Source: Methylocystis sp. MJC1
GTDB taxonomy: Bacteria; Pseudomonadota; Alphaproteobacteria; Rhizobiales; Beijerinckiaceae
DNA: 64,000 bases
Direction of reading: 5' to 3'
NCBI RefSeq assembly: GCF_026427715.1
Contig: NZ_CP107558.1
Coordinates: forward strand, 2,393,001-2,457,000
Below, piece after piece: positions 26,643 to 37,431 of the stretch (its first letter is position 1; every line of letters starts with the position of its first letter). The notes below the pieces were generated by a model. The model made no database searches, was not told where the DNA came from, and saw only the letters and a program-made list of their open reading frames with translations. The translations under genes and the position numbers were made by a program.

Positions 26643-29176
26643 GCGAGCTTGGATCGCTTGTCGGCTGGCGCCGGGTCGCTGGAATGCGAGAAATACCGTT
26701 CAGAAACCGCATTGGCTAGCGCCATCAGCCGCTGCTCGACGACGGCCACCCGCTTGCCGTCGAGGCAACGCGCGTCCTCGGCCTCCAAATCGGCGCGCAG
26801 AGACACGGCGAGGCGGCGTTGCGGCTCCATCATGCCGTCGTCGACGAGCGCCGGGAGCGAAGCCAGATGTTCGTCTATTCTCCGCATCTGAAAGGCGACC
26901 GAACGCGGATTGAATGGGTCCAGCAATGCAATGTCGAGCGTCGGCGCCAGCGCCGCCCCCGCGAGATAGCGCGAGCGATAGGTGATGTGAGAATCAACAA
27001 GCTCCAGTAATGCGTCTAGCGTTTCGATCGTCGCATCATTATCCGCAAATTGCCGGGTAAATCGGCACGTGTTGATGGCGCGCTCGATGCGCTTGCCGAG
27101 ATCGATGAAAGCCCAGCCGGAGACGCGGTTGAAATTCTCCTCCATGAGGCCCGAGAGCGCCGCGAGCGTTTGCAAGGCGCGCTCCGTGAGCTCCAATATT
27201 TCCGGCTCCAGCGGCGGGCGGGCCGCCGCGCTTTCGAGCCGCGCCTCCAGCCGCACGAGCAATTGCCACATGTCTTGCGACAAGCGCTCGCGGATGATGG
27301 AGGCGGCGCGCCTCGCCTCCCCGACAACGGCGCGCGCTGAGCCAAAGAAATCGGCGTTGCTCGCGGCGGTGAGCGCGATGATCGCGCCCGGATGCGCGGC
27401 GGCGAAAGGCGCGGCGGCGCCCCAGTCGAAGAGCAGACGCTCGCAACGCTCGATCGGCTGGCGCCCCTGTATCGTGTTGCTCTGAATCTCCGTCATGCGG
27501 TTACAGAGGCAGCGCACGATGCGCAACGTCGCTTCCGCGCGCTCCAGATAGCGGCCCATCCAGAAGAGATTGTCGGCGGCGCGGCTCGGCAGATGGCCCG
27601 GAACGCGCACGACCGGAACATCATTATTGGGCGGCAGCAGCGTGGTCGCATGCTCGGACGCCTTTTGACCGATGACCCAGACGTCGGCCGTTTGCGCCCC
27701 GGCGCCCATGGTGATGGCGCGCGCGTCGCGGCGATCCGAGACGCGGCAGAAGCCGCCGGGCATAACCTTCCAGCCCTCGGGCGTCGCGGCGGCGAAAATG
27801 CGCAGCGAGAAAGGCCGCGGCGTCAGCGCGCCATTGTCCCAGGCGGGCGTGGTCGAGAGCTTCACCACCTCCTGCCCGACATAATCCATGCCGCGCGCAT
27901 TGATCGCGGCAATGAGCCGCTCCTTTTGCGCCGCGTCGAGCTCCGCGCCGACGGCGGCGGACGCGCCCAGGAGCCCCTCCGCTTTGTCGCCGAAGGCGCC
28001 GGCGATGGCGCGGCTGTCGAAATCGCGTAGGATTTCGGCCCGCTCCGCCTCCTGCCCGCACCACCAGGTGGCGACATTAGGGAGCCGCAGGCTCTCGCCC
28101 ATGAGCCGTTGCGCCAGCGCCGGCAGGAAGCTCATCAGCGCGCGCGATTCGACGAGCCCCGCGCCCGGCATATTGGCCATGGCGACCGAGCCGCGCCTTA
28201 TGGCGTCGAAAAAGCCGGGCGCCCCCAGCCGCGAGGCGGCGTTCGCCTCGAGCGGATCGAGCCAATCGGCGTCGACGCGCCGCCAGACCACGTCGGCGCG
28301 CTTCAGCCCCGCGACCGTGCGCACATGCAGCTTGCCCTCGCTCGTCGCGAGATCCTCGCCCTCGACCAGAAGAAAGCCGAGATAGCGCGCGAGATAGACC
28401 TGCTCCGTATAGGTCTCGCTCCACGGCCCCGGCGTCATGAGACAGATGCGCGGATCGTTGCGCGTCGCGGCCGCCGCGAGCCCGGCGCGGAAATCGCGGA
28501 AGAAGCCCGCGAGCCGGCGCACCTTCATCTCACGATAGAGGCTCGGGAAGGCGCGCGCGAGGATGAGACGGTTCTCGATGGCGTAGCCGGCGCCCGAGGG
28601 CGCCTGGGCGCGGTCGCCGAGCACCCACCATTTGCCGTCCGGGCCGCGCCCGATGTCGACCGCATAGAAGCGCAGCCAGCGCCCGCCGACGGGCGCGACC
28701 CCGCACATCGGGCGGATGAATTCCGGCGAGCCGGCGACCACAGCCGCCGGAAGCGCGCCCTCCGAGATCAGGCGGGCGTCGCCATAGACGTCATGGAGAA
28801 TGCGATCGAGCAGCTCGGCGCGCTGGGCGACGCCCGCCGCGATCTCCGACCACTCGCTTTCGGTGAGCAGTAGCGGCAGGCGGCCCAAAGGCCAGGGCCG
28901 CTCGCGCGCCTCGCCACGCACGCGATAGGTCACGCCCATGTCGTTGATGCGGCGCGCGGCGGCGGCGAAGCGGTTCTCGACGCCCTGCCGCCCGAGGCCC
29001 GCCAGAGTCTCGAGCAGCGTCGTCCAATGGGCGCGTGGGCGCCCGTCCGGGCCGATCAGCTCGTCGGGGACGCCCGGCATCGGTTTATAATTGGCGATCC
29101 ACGCCGCGAGTCGCCTGGCTTCTTCGCCCAGAGCGGCTTCGGCGTCGTTCACCGGCGCGTCGAGTTCAACGGCCAA
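26639..29176 (-). CDS. Circularly permuted ATP-grasp fused to alpha-E domain
   Basis: The 845-residue protein joins two normally separate families. Residues about 30-500 are the circularly permuted ATP-grasp type 2 domain ([83 protein letters not shown]). From about 530 it is the alpha-E (DUF403) helical domain ([60 protein letters not shown]). The ATP-grasp part is predicted to form an amide bond on an unknown acid, probably peptide-like. The start overlaps the upstream DUF2126 gene by 11 bases, implying coupled translation. Confidence 0.9.
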   Translation of the reverse strand: MAVELDAPVNDAEAALGEEARRLAAWIANYKPMPGVPDELIGPDGRPRAHWTTLLETLAGLGRQGVENRFAAAARRINDMGVTYRVRGEARERPWPLGRLPLLLTESEWSEIAAGVAQRAELLDRILHDVYGDARLISEGALPAAVVAGSPEFIRPMCGVAPVGGRWLRFYAVDIGRGPDGKWWVLGDRAQAPSGAGYAIENRLILARAFPSLYREMKVRRLAGFFRDFRAGLAAAATRNDPRICLMTPGPWSETYTEQVYLARYLGFLLVEGEDLATSEGKLHVRTVAGLKRADVVWRRVDADWLDPLEANAASRLGAPGFFDAIRRGSVAMANMPGAGLVESRALMSFLPALAQRLMGESLRLPNVATWWCGQEAERAEILRDFDSRAIAGAFGDKAEGLLGASAAVGAELDAAQKERLIAAINARGMDYVGQEVVKLSTTPAWDNGALTPRPFSLRIFAAATPEGWKVMPGGFCRVSDRRDARAITMGAGAQTADVWVIGQKASEHATTLLPPNNDVPVVRVPGHLPSRAADNLFWMGRYLERAEATLRIVRCLCNRMTEIQSNTIQGRQPIERCERLLFDWGAAAPFAAAHPGAIIALTAASNADFFGSARAVVGEARRAASIIRERLSQDMWQLLVRLEARLESAAARPPLEPEILELTERALQTLAALSGLMEENFNRVSGWAFIDLGKRIERAINTCRFTRQFADNDATIETLDALLELVDSHITYRSRYLAGAALAPTLDIALLDPFNPRSVAFQMRRIDEHLASLPALVDDGMMEPQRRLAVSLRADLEAEDARCLDGKRVAVVEQRLMALANAVSERYFSHSSDPAPADKRSKLA

Positions 29177-32100
29177 ATCGCCTCCGCAAATCCAGCGTCA
29201 GCGGGAACTCGCCCGCGGGCTCCTCGCGCGGCGGCTCGATGCGGCCGGGCGTATGGCCGTGGCCCTGGAAGCGCGAGAGGCGCCGCGACTCGGCCTCGTG
29301 AAAATTGACCGGGAAGGTGTCGTAATTGCGCCCGCCCGGATGCGCGCTGTGATAGACGCAGCCGCCCAGCGACCGGTTGCTCCAACTGTCGACAATGTCG
29401 AAGGTGAGCGGCGCATGGATGGGGATCGTCGGATGCATGCCCGACGCCGGCTGCCACGCCTTGAAGCGCACGCCGGCGACGGCCTCGCCGGGCGTTCCGG
29501 TCGAGTGCAGCGGCACGCGGCGGCCGTTGCAGGCGATGACATGGCGGTTGGGCACGATGTTCCTCGCCCGCACTTCGAGACGTTCGACAGAGGAGTCTAC
29601 ATAACGCACCGTGCCGCCCGCCGCCCCCTCCTCGCCCATCACATGCCAGGGCTCGAGCGCGTGGCGGATTTCGAGCTGCACCCCGCCATGCTCGACGCGG
29701 CCGGCGAGCGGGAACCGAAATTCATATTGCGCCTTGAACCACTCCGCCTCGAAGCCGTAGCCCGCGCTCTTGAGATCATCGAGCACGCCGAGGAAATCGG
29801 CCCAGACGAAATGCGGCAGCATGAATTTATCGTGCAGCGCCGTTCCCCAGCGCACGCAATCGCCGTCCTGCGGCTCGCGCCAGAACCAGGAGACGAGCGC
29901 GCGCAGCAGCAATTGCTGAGCGAGGCTCATGCGCGCGTCCGGCGGCATCTCGAAGGCGCGGAACTCGACGAGGCCGAGACGGCCCGTCGGCCCATCGGGC
30001 GAATAGAGCTTGTCGATGCAGATTTCCGAGCGATGCGTATTGCCGGAAACGTCGACGAGCAGATTGCGATAGAGCCGGTCGACGAGCCAGATCGGATAGC
30101 CCCAATCATTCGGCCCCGGCGTATTGGCGAGCGCAGTCTCCAATTCGTAAAGCGCGTCGTGCCGCGCTTCGTCGATGCGCGGGCTCTGGCTCGTCGGGCC
30201 GATGAAGAGGCCCGAGAACAGATAGGACAGCGAAGGGTGCCGCTGCCAATAGAGCACGAGGCTCTTCAAGAGATCGGGCCGGCGCAGGAAGGGCGAGTCC
30301 GCCGGCGTGACGCCGCCGAGCACGACGTGATTGCCGCCGCCCGAGCCGGCGCATCTCCCGTCCGTCATGAATTTGCTGGTGGTGAGCCGCGCGTCGCGCG
30401 CCTCTTCGTAAAGCGCGCTGGTGTTCTCGACCGCTTCACGCCATGAGGCGACGGGGTGCACATTCACCTCGATGACGCCGGGGTCGGGCGTCACCTTGAT
30501 AACTTCGAGACGCGGATCGACCGGCGGCGGATAGCCTTCGATATGCAGCGGCATGCCGAGATCTTCCGCCGTTGTCTCGACGGCGACGAGCAGCTCGAGA
30601 TAATCCTCCAGCCGCTCCAAGGGCGGCATGAAGACGCAAAGAACGCCGTCGCGCGGCTCGACCGCGAGCGCCGTTCGGACAATGCCCTCGACAGCCGACT
30701 GGCCGAGCTGCTCGCCCCGGCTCGACCGCGTCTCACTGTAAACCTGCTGGAGATGCGACGGATCGGGCAAAGGTCCACGATCCTCCAACGGATCCTGGTT
30801 ATGGACATAGGGATAGACGGAAGGCGGAACCCAGGGCAACGCGTTCAATGGCAGGCGCAGACCGACGGGCGAGTCGCCCGGCGCCAGGAATAGTCTACCG
30901 CGGCGCAACGGCCAGCGCTCCGACATCCAGCGCGGCTCGGCGCGCGCATTCCAGCGCTGGATCGGCAACACATAGCCGGTCGGCGTCGAGAGGCCGCGCT
31001 CGAAGACGCGCAGCATGCGCGCGCGCTCTTCGGGGTCTTCGATCTTGGGATCGAGCGGATCGACGTTGACCGGCAGCTGCCCCTCTTTCACCATCCAAAG
31101 CGCGGGGTCTTCATAGGCCGGGATCACATAATCCTTGCCGACACCGAGCGTCTTGGCGAGCTCGAAACTGAAGCGCCCCGCGTTGACGGCGTTGGCCACA
31201 TTCGAATTGGGAGACATGCCCGCGACCAGCGCGGGATTTTTCCAGATCGGCTTGCCGTCCTTGCGCCAATAGAGCGCGAAAGCCCAGCGCGGCAGGCTCT
31301 CGCCCGGATACCATTTACCCTGTCCGTAATGCAGAAAACCGCCGGGGCCGAAACGGTTTTGCAGGCGGCGGATGAGATCATCCGAACGCGCGCGCTTGGT
31401 TGGACCCACCGCCGCCGTGTTCCACTCGGGCGACTCGAAATCGTCGATCGAGATGAAGGTCGGCTCGCCGCCCATGGTGAGGCGCACGTCCTGCGCCTGC
31501 AAATCCGCGTCGATGTTTTCGCCGAGACGATCGAGCCGCTCCCAGGCTGCATCCGAGAAAGGCGCGGTGATGCGCGGCGCCTCGCGTATGCGGTCGACGC
31601 GCATCTCGAAGGCGAAGTCGCATTCTGCGGGCTCCACCAGTCCGGAGACCGGCGCGCAGGAGCGGTAATGCGGCGCGCCGCACAGCGGCAAATGCCCCTC
31701 GCCACAAAAGAGGCCCGAGGTCGCGTCGAGGCCGATCCAGCCCGCGCCCGGCAAATAGACTTCCGCCCAGGCGTGAAGATCGGTGAAATCGTGATCCGTG
31801 CCCTTGGGGCCCTCGATCGGATCGACGTCCTCTTTCAGCTGGATGAGATAGCCGGAGACGAAGCGCGCCGCGAAGCCGAGCCGCCGTAAAATCTGCACGA
31901 GCAGCCACGCGGAATCGCGGCAGGAGCCGGAACGCTGCGCCAGCGTGTCGTCCGGCGTCTGCACGCCGGGCTCCATGCGGATAACATAGCTGATGTCCTG
32001 CTGGAGGCGCATATTGAGATCGACAAGAAAGTCGATCGTGCGCCGCTTCTCGCACGGGATCGTGTTCACATAGTCGTCGAGCGCGGCGCCGGCGGACTCG

Positions 32101-32468
32101 ATTTCGAGATAGGCGGCAAGCTCGGTCGCAAGCTCCGCGTCATAGACGAAGGGAAACTCTTCGGCGTAAGGCTCGATGAAAAAGTCGAAGGGATTGAACA
32201 CCGCCATCTCAGCGATGACGTCGACCTCGATCTTGAACTCGCGCGTCTTCTCGGGAAAGACGAGCCGCGCCTGCCAATTGCCGTGCGGGTCCTGCTGCCA
32301 GTTGATGAAATGCTCGGCGGGGAGGATTTTCAGCGAATAGCCGGCGACACGGGTCCGGCAATGCGGCGCTGGCCGCAGACGGATAATCTGGGGTCCGAGG
32401 GCGACCGGACGGTCGTATTTGTAATGCGTGACGTGGTGAAGCGCGACCTGAATAGACAAAGGGATCAC
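29166..32468 (-). CDS. Transglutaminase family protein with DUF2126
   Basis: At 1100 residues this is the first gene of the operon. The N-terminus ([20 protein letters not shown]) and the core motifs [40 protein letters not shown] identify a transglutaminase with its Cys, His and Asp. The large remainder is DUF2126 ([20 protein letters not shown], then much later [20 protein letters not shown] and [20 protein letters not shown]), a glutamine-synthetase-like amidoligase-related domain by published analysis. The start may be GTG 32468 or the TTG at 32459, which would give MSIQVALHH. Role: ligation/hydrolysis of an unidentified peptide, together with the next two genes. Confidence 0.9.
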   Translation of the reverse strand: MIPLSIQVALHHVTHYKYDRPVALGPQIIRLRPAPHCRTRVAGYSLKILPAEHFINWQQDPHGNWQARLVFPEKTREFKIEVDVIAEMAVFNPFDFFIEPYAEEFPFVYDAELATELAAYLEIESAGAALDDYVNTIPCEKRRTIDFLVDLNMRLQQDISYVIRMEPGVQTPDDTLAQRSGSCRDSAWLLVQILRRLGFAARFVSGYLIQLKEDVDPIEGPKGTDHDFTDLHAWAEVYLPGAGWIGLDATSGLFCGEGHLPLCGAPHYRSCAPVSGLVEPAECDFAFEMRVDRIREAPRITAPFSDAAWERLDRLGENIDADLQAQDVRLTMGGEPTFISIDDFESPEWNTAAVGPTKRARSDDLIRRLQNRFGPGGFLHYGQGKWYPGESLPRWAFALYWRKDGKPIWKNPALVAGMSPNSNVANAVNAGRFSFELAKTLGVGKDYVIPAYEDPALWMVKEGQLPVNVDPLDPKIEDPEERARMLRVFERGLSTPTGYVLPIQRWNARAEPRWMSERWPLRRGRLFLAPGDSPVGLRLPLNALPWVPPSVYPYVHNQDPLEDRGPLPDPSHLQQVYSETRSSRGEQLGQSAVEGIVRTALAVEPRDGVLCVFMPPLERLEDYLELLVAVETTAEDLGMPLHIEGYPPPVDPRLEVIKVTPDPGVIEVNVHPVASWREAVENTSALYEEARDARLTTSKFMTDGRCAGSGGGNHVVLGGVTPADSPFLRRPDLLKSLVLYWQRHPSLSYLFSGLFIGPTSQSPRIDEARHDALYELETALANTPGPNDWGYPIWLVDRLYRNLLVDVSGNTHRSEICIDKLYSPDGPTGRLGLVEFRAFEMPPDARMSLAQQLLLRALVSWFWREPQDGDCVRWGTALHDKFMLPHFVWADFLGVLDDLKSAGYGFEAEWFKAQYEFRFPLAGRVEHGGVQLEIRHALEPWHVMGEEGAAGGTVRYVDSSVERLEVRARNIVPNRHVIACNGRRVPLHSTGTPGEAVAGVRFKAWQPASGMHPTIPIHAPLTFDIVDSWSNRSLGGCVYHSAHPGGRNYDTFPVNFHEAESRRLSRFQGHGHTPGRIEPPREEPAGEFPLTLDLRRRFGR

Positions 32469-32783
32469 CGCCTTCGCGACAACGGCATATTGCGCCGCAG
32501 CAGCGAATTAGCGGGAGCGCAAGCGGGGAAGTCAATCCAATCCGCAGGCAATCTGCGGATTTTGACGGCAATTCCCGCAGGATGACCGGGGGTTGGGCAG
32601 AAGTTGCACAAGCGGCGGGCGGCGGGTTGGAATTATACTATTTACGCTTGAACGGCTCGCGTTGGGAGGTGTCATTCTCGGCGGGCCGCAGGCCCGACCG
32701 GGAATCCAGAGCCACAAAAGCGCTGGTTTGGCTCTGGATTCCCGATCGCTCGCTAAAGCGAGCGTCGGGAATGACACTGGACC
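32469..32783. other. Gene-free divergent region with repeat B
   Basis: No gene is supported. It holds a G-rich tract just right of the DUF2126 operon start, then a repeat B copy (32671-32775) that ends 8 bases before the next ATG. Confidence 0.5.
32671..32775. repeat. Repeat family B, full copy
   Basis: A variant starting GTCATTCTCGGCGGGCCGCA and ending AGCGTCGGGAATGAC, preceded by the usual leader (TTTACGCTTGAACGGCTCGC). Confidence 0.88.
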
Positions 32784-33446
32784 ATGGTAAATCTTCCTAA
32801 GATCGACCCTGAGAGCGAGCTTCATCCTTTGAAAAACAAATTCCTCGACGCCAGCAAATATATCGACGTCGACCATCCTGCCGTCGCCGAAGCCGCCGCG
32901 CGTATCGCAAACGGCGCGCAAAGCAAGACGGACCTTGTCCGCAACGCCTTCACATTCGTTCGCGACGACATCCGTCATAGCTGGGACGACCGACGCAGCG
33001 GCAAGCCAACGTGCAAAGCGTCGGAGGTTCTTCTGGAAGGCACGGGATGGTGTTACGCCAAAAGCCATCTTCTGGCTGCGCTGCTGCGCGCCAACCACAT
33101 CCCCGCCGGCCTCTGCTATCAACGCCTCATCCTCGATGAGGCGGCCGCGACCTACTGCCTTCACGGTTTGAACGCGGTCTACCTCGAAGATCACGGTTGG
33201 CTGCGTCTCGATGCGCGGGGAAACAAGCCGGGCATAGACGCGCGCTTCGATCCGCCGGGGGAGTTCCTGGCCTTCGCTCTCTCACATCTGGGAGAATTTC
33301 AACTGCCGGAAATCTGGCCCGAGCCGCTCAACGAGATTACGCGCACGCTCGAGGCCTGCGAGAGCGATGAAGCGGTTTTCCTCAACCTACCCGACGTAAC
33401 CGTCTTGCCTCACCTGATCGCCTCCAACGGCAACCGCAGCCGATAG
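32784..33446 (+). CDS. Transglutaminase-like superfamily protein
   Basis: This 220-residue protein has a stand-alone transglutaminase core: GTGWCYAKSHLLAALLRANH (Cys), TYCLHGLNAVYLEDHGWLRL (His) and LDARGNKPG (Asp). It is unrelated in detail to the two operon transglutaminases; relatives are cytoplasmic proteins of unknown substrate. The ATG follows a repeat B copy by only 8 bases, so ribosome binding must use repeat sequence or be weak. The last 37 bases overlap the convergent kinase gene. Confidence 0.82.
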   Translation: MVNLPKIDPESELHPLKNKFLDASKYIDVDHPAVAEAAARIANGAQSKTDLVRNAFTFVRDDIRHSWDDRRSGKPTCKASEVLLEGTGWCYAKSHLLAALLRANHIPAGLCYQRLILDEAAATYCLHGLNAVYLEDHGWLRLDARGNKPGIDARFDPPGEFLAFALSHLGEFQLPEIWPEPLNEITRTLEACESDEAVFLNLPDVTVLPHLIASNGNRSR

Positions 33447-34750
33447 GTCAGCCCCTTCTCGCCGAAATCCAACGCCGCCTCGCCGCCAAATTGCCTGGGC
33501 GTCTCCAGCAGGATGAAAGAGCCGAACCCCTTGCGCATCGTGGTCACGGCGGGCGGACCTCCGCTTTCCGACCATTGGAAAACAAAAAACGATTGGCCGT
33601 CGACTGTCTCGATCGCTTTCTCGATCGCGACCGCGCCGCGCGGCGAGGACAGCGCGCCGTGCTTCACCGCATTGGTGACGAGCTCGTGAACGATGAAGGA
33701 AATGGCTTGAGCGGCGCGCGCATTCACGGCGATGTCGACGCCCTTTGACGCGATTTGGTCTTTGAAGCTGCCGACGCCGATGTCGATCAGCTTATTCAAC
33801 GGAATATTCTTGAACATCGATTCTGAGAGCACGGCATGCGCATCCGCCATCAGCTGGACGCGCTGCGTCAAAATCTGCGCCGCCTCTACGATGTTTCGTC
33901 CCCGGATCAAAGTGCGGCGGATGGTGGCGAGAATGACCGCGAAAATATTGCCGACGCGATGCTCCAATTCGCGCGCCAGAATCGCCTGCCGCTCCTCGTG
34001 CTGCTTGCGCTCGGTAATATCCGTCACTGTCGCAAGCACGGCCCTCTGGCCGTCCCACTCGATGGGATTGAGGCCGATTTCGAGGGGAAACTCGCTGCCG
34101 TCCCTGCGCCGCCCGCTCAGATCGCGTCCAGCGCCCATGGCGCGCGTCTCGGGCGCCCGCTGAAATTTCTTACGCAAGCCGACGTGAACACTGGCAGATT
34201 TGGCGGGCACGAGAATTTCCACGCGCTTGCCGAGCAACTCGGAGCGTTCATAACCGAAGAGCGCCTCCGCGCTGTGGTTCAATCCGATGATGGCCCCGCC
34301 CTCGCCGACGATGACGATGCCATTGGGCGCCGACTCGATGAGAGAGTGCTGGTTATGCGCCTGGGCGGCGATGCGGTCGATCGTCTGCTCGAAGAATGAA
34401 ACGACGGAGACAGTCCCAACGCTGACCAAGCCGAAGGCAAATAGAGCAGTATCCGTCGGCGGCGGGCCGAATATTCCGGCGACAGTGCGGTTCAGGCAGA
34501 GAACCCATATCGCGACCATCGACGCCGCCGTCGCGAAAAGGCCGACCCCGAATCCGCCTACAACCGCGGCGATCAACACCGCGGGGAAAAAAGTAATGAA
34601 GTGAACGCCTGCCCCTAGCGGACCGGCCGCGGCCCAGCGAACCCACGCCGCCAGCGCTACCGCCGCCAACGCGACCCCGTATGCGGCCAGGGGGCTCCGT
34701 CGCCTGACGACTGGCGACAGCCGCGCGCCCAGCGCCGTATCGATGCGCAT
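33410..34750 (-). CDS. HWE-family sensor histidine kinase
   Basis: The 446-residue product has an N-terminal DUF4118-like membrane domain (segments near 22-40, 50-65, 70-90, 102-120). A PAS domain follows (about 130-250; ESAPNGIVIVGEGGAIIGLN), then an HWE kinase core with His264 in ELEHRVGN, the conserved HELVTNAVKHGALS N-box and FQWSESGGPP. HWE kinases are frequent in Rhizobiales and often act in light, stress or general stress-response signalling. No cognate regulator adjoins. It overlaps the end of the transglutaminase-like gene. Confidence 0.9.
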   Translation of the reverse strand: MRIDTALGARLSPVVRRRSPLAAYGVALAAVALAAWVRWAAAGPLGAGVHFITFFPAVLIAAVVGGFGVGLFATAASMVAIWVLCLNRTVAGIFGPPPTDTALFAFGLVSVGTVSVVSFFEQTIDRIAAQAHNQHSLIESAPNGIVIVGEGGAIIGLNHSAEALFGYERSELLGKRVEILVPAKSASVHVGLRKKFQRAPETRAMGAGRDLSGRRRDGSEFPLEIGLNPIEWDGQRAVLATVTDITERKQHEERQAILARELEHRVGNIFAVILATIRRTLIRGRNIVEAAQILTQRVQLMADAHAVLSESMFKNIPLNKLIDIGVGSFKDQIASKGVDIAVNARAAQAISFIVHELVTNAVKHGALSSPRGAVAIEKAIETVDGQSFFVFQWSESGGPPAVTTMRKGFGSFILLETPRQFGGEAALDFGEKGLTYRLRLPLEAIR

Positions 34751-34894
34751 CTCTCGCCTCCGATGAGGCGATCACATAGTGGCCAAGCCTGCCGGGACGA
34801 GAGCGCCGCGCGCCAAATTGTTACGCCTGGCGGCGCCCGCCCTTTTTTCATCCAGCTCCACTGCAAGGGTGGGCGGAGGGAGCGCGTAAGACGC

Positions 34895-35791
34895 TCACCT
34901 ATAAGTCGCGGTGGAGTGGCGGACCTCGAAACCTTCAAAGCCTTGGGAAGCGAGCGCCATGCTCACTTCGATCCCATTGTTGAGAGAGCGAGGACCAAGC
35001 ACAACTTCTTTTACGAGACGCGGGCCAAGCCCATCGAGGGGGAGGTCGATGTAAGCTACGATACCGCCTTTCCGTGCGCGATAACGTATCTGTTGTTTTT
35101 CGTTCGATCGGGTATCCTCCGAGCTCCCTTCGCTATCTCTTAGACTCCAACGTCCGTCTTTCAGCATCTCAACAATAGTCGCCCTGATAAGACGAACCTC
35201 TTTTTCTTCAGAAAACGCTGGATTCTTCATCAGACAAGAATCAAATGCCAAAATAAACAAGAACTCCTTGAACTCGCCGCGTAGTTCAGGCTTGCTATCT
35301 GTGGCCTTCCAGATTGCCTGTGCGAAAGACAGAAATTTGCGAAAATATTCAAGCTGCTCGGTTTCGTCATAGACAACCTGACCAAAACGCACTGCGAGCC
35401 TTCCAAGAAGCGAGGTATCAAGGCCGAGAGCCACTCCCGCGCCATCGTCGGCGTATGCCCGCCACTGACTGAGGACATCCCCATCCCTTGAAAAGCAGCC
35501 TATGAGCGGAAGGCTGGAAAGCTGGAGGCCAGAAAGCACTGTATCAATTTCGTCAAGAAATTTCCGGTCGTAGTTCGCCAAATCAGCATTAGCAGCTGCA
35601 ATAAATTTATTGTATGCCCAGTGCATTTCGTGAAAGTCATTCATTGTGTTTATGTCTGAGAGACGCAAACATTTATTTTGGATGATTGCAAGGAATGTAT
35701 CCACGCTGCAATAGTGATATAAAATCGGGGTCGAGGCCTCATCAACAACTCCGAAAGAAGAAAGCCCCTCGATTGACTTTTCTTTAATCAT
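34895..35791 (-). CDS. DUF2971 protein
   Basis: The 298-residue product shows the DUF2971 pattern: LYHYCSVDTFLAIIQNKCLR near the start, INTMNDFHEMHWAY, LIGCFSRDGDVLSQWRAYAD with GAGVALGLD, and a C-terminal region with ARKGGIVAYIDLPL, KEVVLGPRS. Function is unknown; the family is scattered and often sits in accessory DNA. The gene is visibly A/T-richer than its neighbours (codons AAT, ATA, TTA), suggesting acquisition by transfer. There is no signal or membrane segment. A role in phage defence is possible but not shown here, as no partner gene adjoins. Confidence 0.8.
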   Translation of the reverse strand: MIKEKSIEGLSSFGVVDEASTPILYHYCSVDTFLAIIQNKCLRLSDINTMNDFHEMHWAYNKFIAAANADLANYDRKFLDEIDTVLSGLQLSSLPLIGCFSRDGDVLSQWRAYADDGAGVALGLDTSLLGRLAVRFGQVVYDETEQLEYFRKFLSFAQAIWKATDSKPELRGEFKEFLFILAFDSCLMKNPAFSEEKEVRLIRATIVEMLKDGRWSLRDSEGSSEDTRSNEKQQIRYRARKGGIVAYIDLPLDGLGPRLVKEVVLGPRSLNNGIEVSMALASQGFEGFEVRHSTATYR

Positions 35792-35824
35792 AAGCTCCCC
35801 GCTTTGATTATCTTTTCTTGAATA

Positions 35825-37060
35825 TCACCCCGCCGCCCGCAACTGCGCCACGCGCACCGGCACCGGCGGATGCGAGAAGTAGAAGGTCGCATAGAGCGGG
35901 TCGGGCGTCAGCGTCGACAGATTGTCGCGCGTCAGACGCGTCAAGGCTGAGATCATCGGCTCTTTGCCAACGATCTGCCGAGCGAAATCATCGGCCTCGA
36001 ACTCATTCTTGCGCGAGCGCCAGGCGAGCAAGGGACGCAGCAGATGCGAGAGCGGCTCCTTGGCGAGCAGCAGCGCGACGATCACCACGCCGGGATCATT
36101 GGGCAGGCCAAACCAGCCCGCGAAGGTCTCGTTGCCGAACGCCCAATACAGCACCGCGAAGCCAACAAAGGCGAGGATCGCCGCCTGAAGAATCATGCCC
36201 CGCACATGGCCGAATTTGAAATGGCCGAGCTCATGCGCGAGGATCGACTCGATCTCGTCGACGGAGTGTTTCTCCAGCAGCGTATCGAAGAAGACGATGC
36301 GCTTGGCCTTGCCGAAGCCCGTGAAATAAGCATTGCCATGCGCCGAGCGCTTGGAGGCGTCCATCACGTAAAGGCCGTTGGACTCGAAGCCGCATTTGGC
36401 GAGCAACGCCTCCATGCGGGCCTTCAAAGTCCCCTCCTCCATCGGCGTGAACTTATTGAAGAGCGGCGCGATGAAGGTCGGATAGATCACGGTCATGGCG
36501 ACGGTGAGCGACATGAAGGCGACATAGGCGACAAGCCACCAGGTGTCGGGCAAGGCGCCGAGCAACCAGAACATGCCGTAAAGCAGCGGCGTGCCGATCG
36601 CGGCGCCGAGCAAGGCTTCCTTCGCTTCGTCGAGAATGAAAGTCTTCAGCGTCAGGCGATTGAAGCCGAAACGCTCCTCCAGCCAAAAGGCGTTGGTCAG
36701 GGAAAAGGGCAACTCCAGGAGATGCCCAAACCCCGCGACGGCGAGCACGAAGACGACGCTGCGCGTCAGACCCGGCGCGAGAAATTGCGACACTAGCGCG
36801 TAGAGCGGCGCCATCCAGACCGCAAGCCACAGGATGGAGACGGCGGCCTCGTAGAGCGTCTCTCCCATCGCGAGACGCGTGCGGGCGATGGTGTAGTCGG
36901 CGGCCCGGCGATGTTCGTCGAGCGGGACGTCACGGGCGAAATCAACTGGCACCGCCTCACGGTTCGCCGCGACATTGTCAGTCTGGCGTTTACGCAGATA
37001 GACGCCCAGCGCTGCCGATAGGGCGATGGCCAAACAAATTACGACGCCCATGGCGCTCAT
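35825..37060 (-). CDS. M48 metalloprotease, Ste24/CAAX protease type
   Basis: The 411-residue membrane protein has an N-terminal helix, several further hydrophobic segments and the zinc-protease motif HELGH at residues 276-280 (SILAHELGHFKFGHVRGM). The third ligand Glu lies in KNEFEADDFARQI. This topology and length match Ste24-type prenyl-protein proteases, whose bacterial members act in membrane protein quality control. The ATG follows GGAG. It is monocistronic, with DUF2971 34 bp downstream. Confidence 0.9.
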   Translation of the reverse strand: MSAMGVVICLAIALSAALGVYLRKRQTDNVAANREAVPVDFARDVPLDEHRRAADYTIARTRLAMGETLYEAAVSILWLAVWMAPLYALVSQFLAPGLTRSVVFVLAVAGFGHLLELPFSLTNAFWLEERFGFNRLTLKTFILDEAKEALLGAAIGTPLLYGMFWLLGALPDTWWLVAYVAFMSLTVAMTVIYPTFIAPLFNKFTPMEEGTLKARMEALLAKCGFESNGLYVMDASKRSAHGNAYFTGFGKAKRIVFFDTLLEKHSVDEIESILAHELGHFKFGHVRGMILQAAILAFVGFAVLYWAFGNETFAGWFGLPNDPGVVIVALLLAKEPLSHLLRPLLAWRSRKNEFEADDFARQIVGKEPMISALTRLTRDNLSTLTPDPLYATFYFSHPPVPVRVAQLRAAG

Positions 37061-37431
37061 TCTGTCTACTCCGAGTTTCTGATTTTCATCAAAAATAGGC
37101 GCTTCGTCCCAGCTTTGCCAGAGTAGAGTTCCTCACAGCGCCGGCCGTGCGCAGTCGCTTGCCTTTTCGACAGCTTGAACAATGCTTTGCGCTTCTCGCC
37201 TGAACTCGGTTTCAGAAAAAATTGAAACTTTGTCTCAATCATTCGGCGAGACAAGCTCTCTAGGAATTCACGCCACGCCCAATGCAGCGGCGCTCGAGCC
37301 TTCGAGACAAACGGAAGCTCGGGAATATGCCGAAGTGATTTCGGCCCTCCCACCGTCGCAGCGCTCCGCTGTGAAATCACCCCAACCAGAAGGCGCGTCG
37401 CGGCAGGCGAAGGCCAAGGCGTGGACTAATC
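37061..37431. other. Gene-free stretch before EXORDIUM-like gene
   Basis: About 370 bases separate the divergent protease and EXORDIUM-like genes. Short frames exist on both strands, but none has a ribosome site or a protein-like start. The stretch presumably carries both promoters. Confidence 0.4.

Noticed and set aside
29091..30446. 451-codon rightward frame within the DUF2126 gene
   Set aside because: It is a shadow of the conserved DUF2126 region on the opposite strand and has no protein-like motifs.
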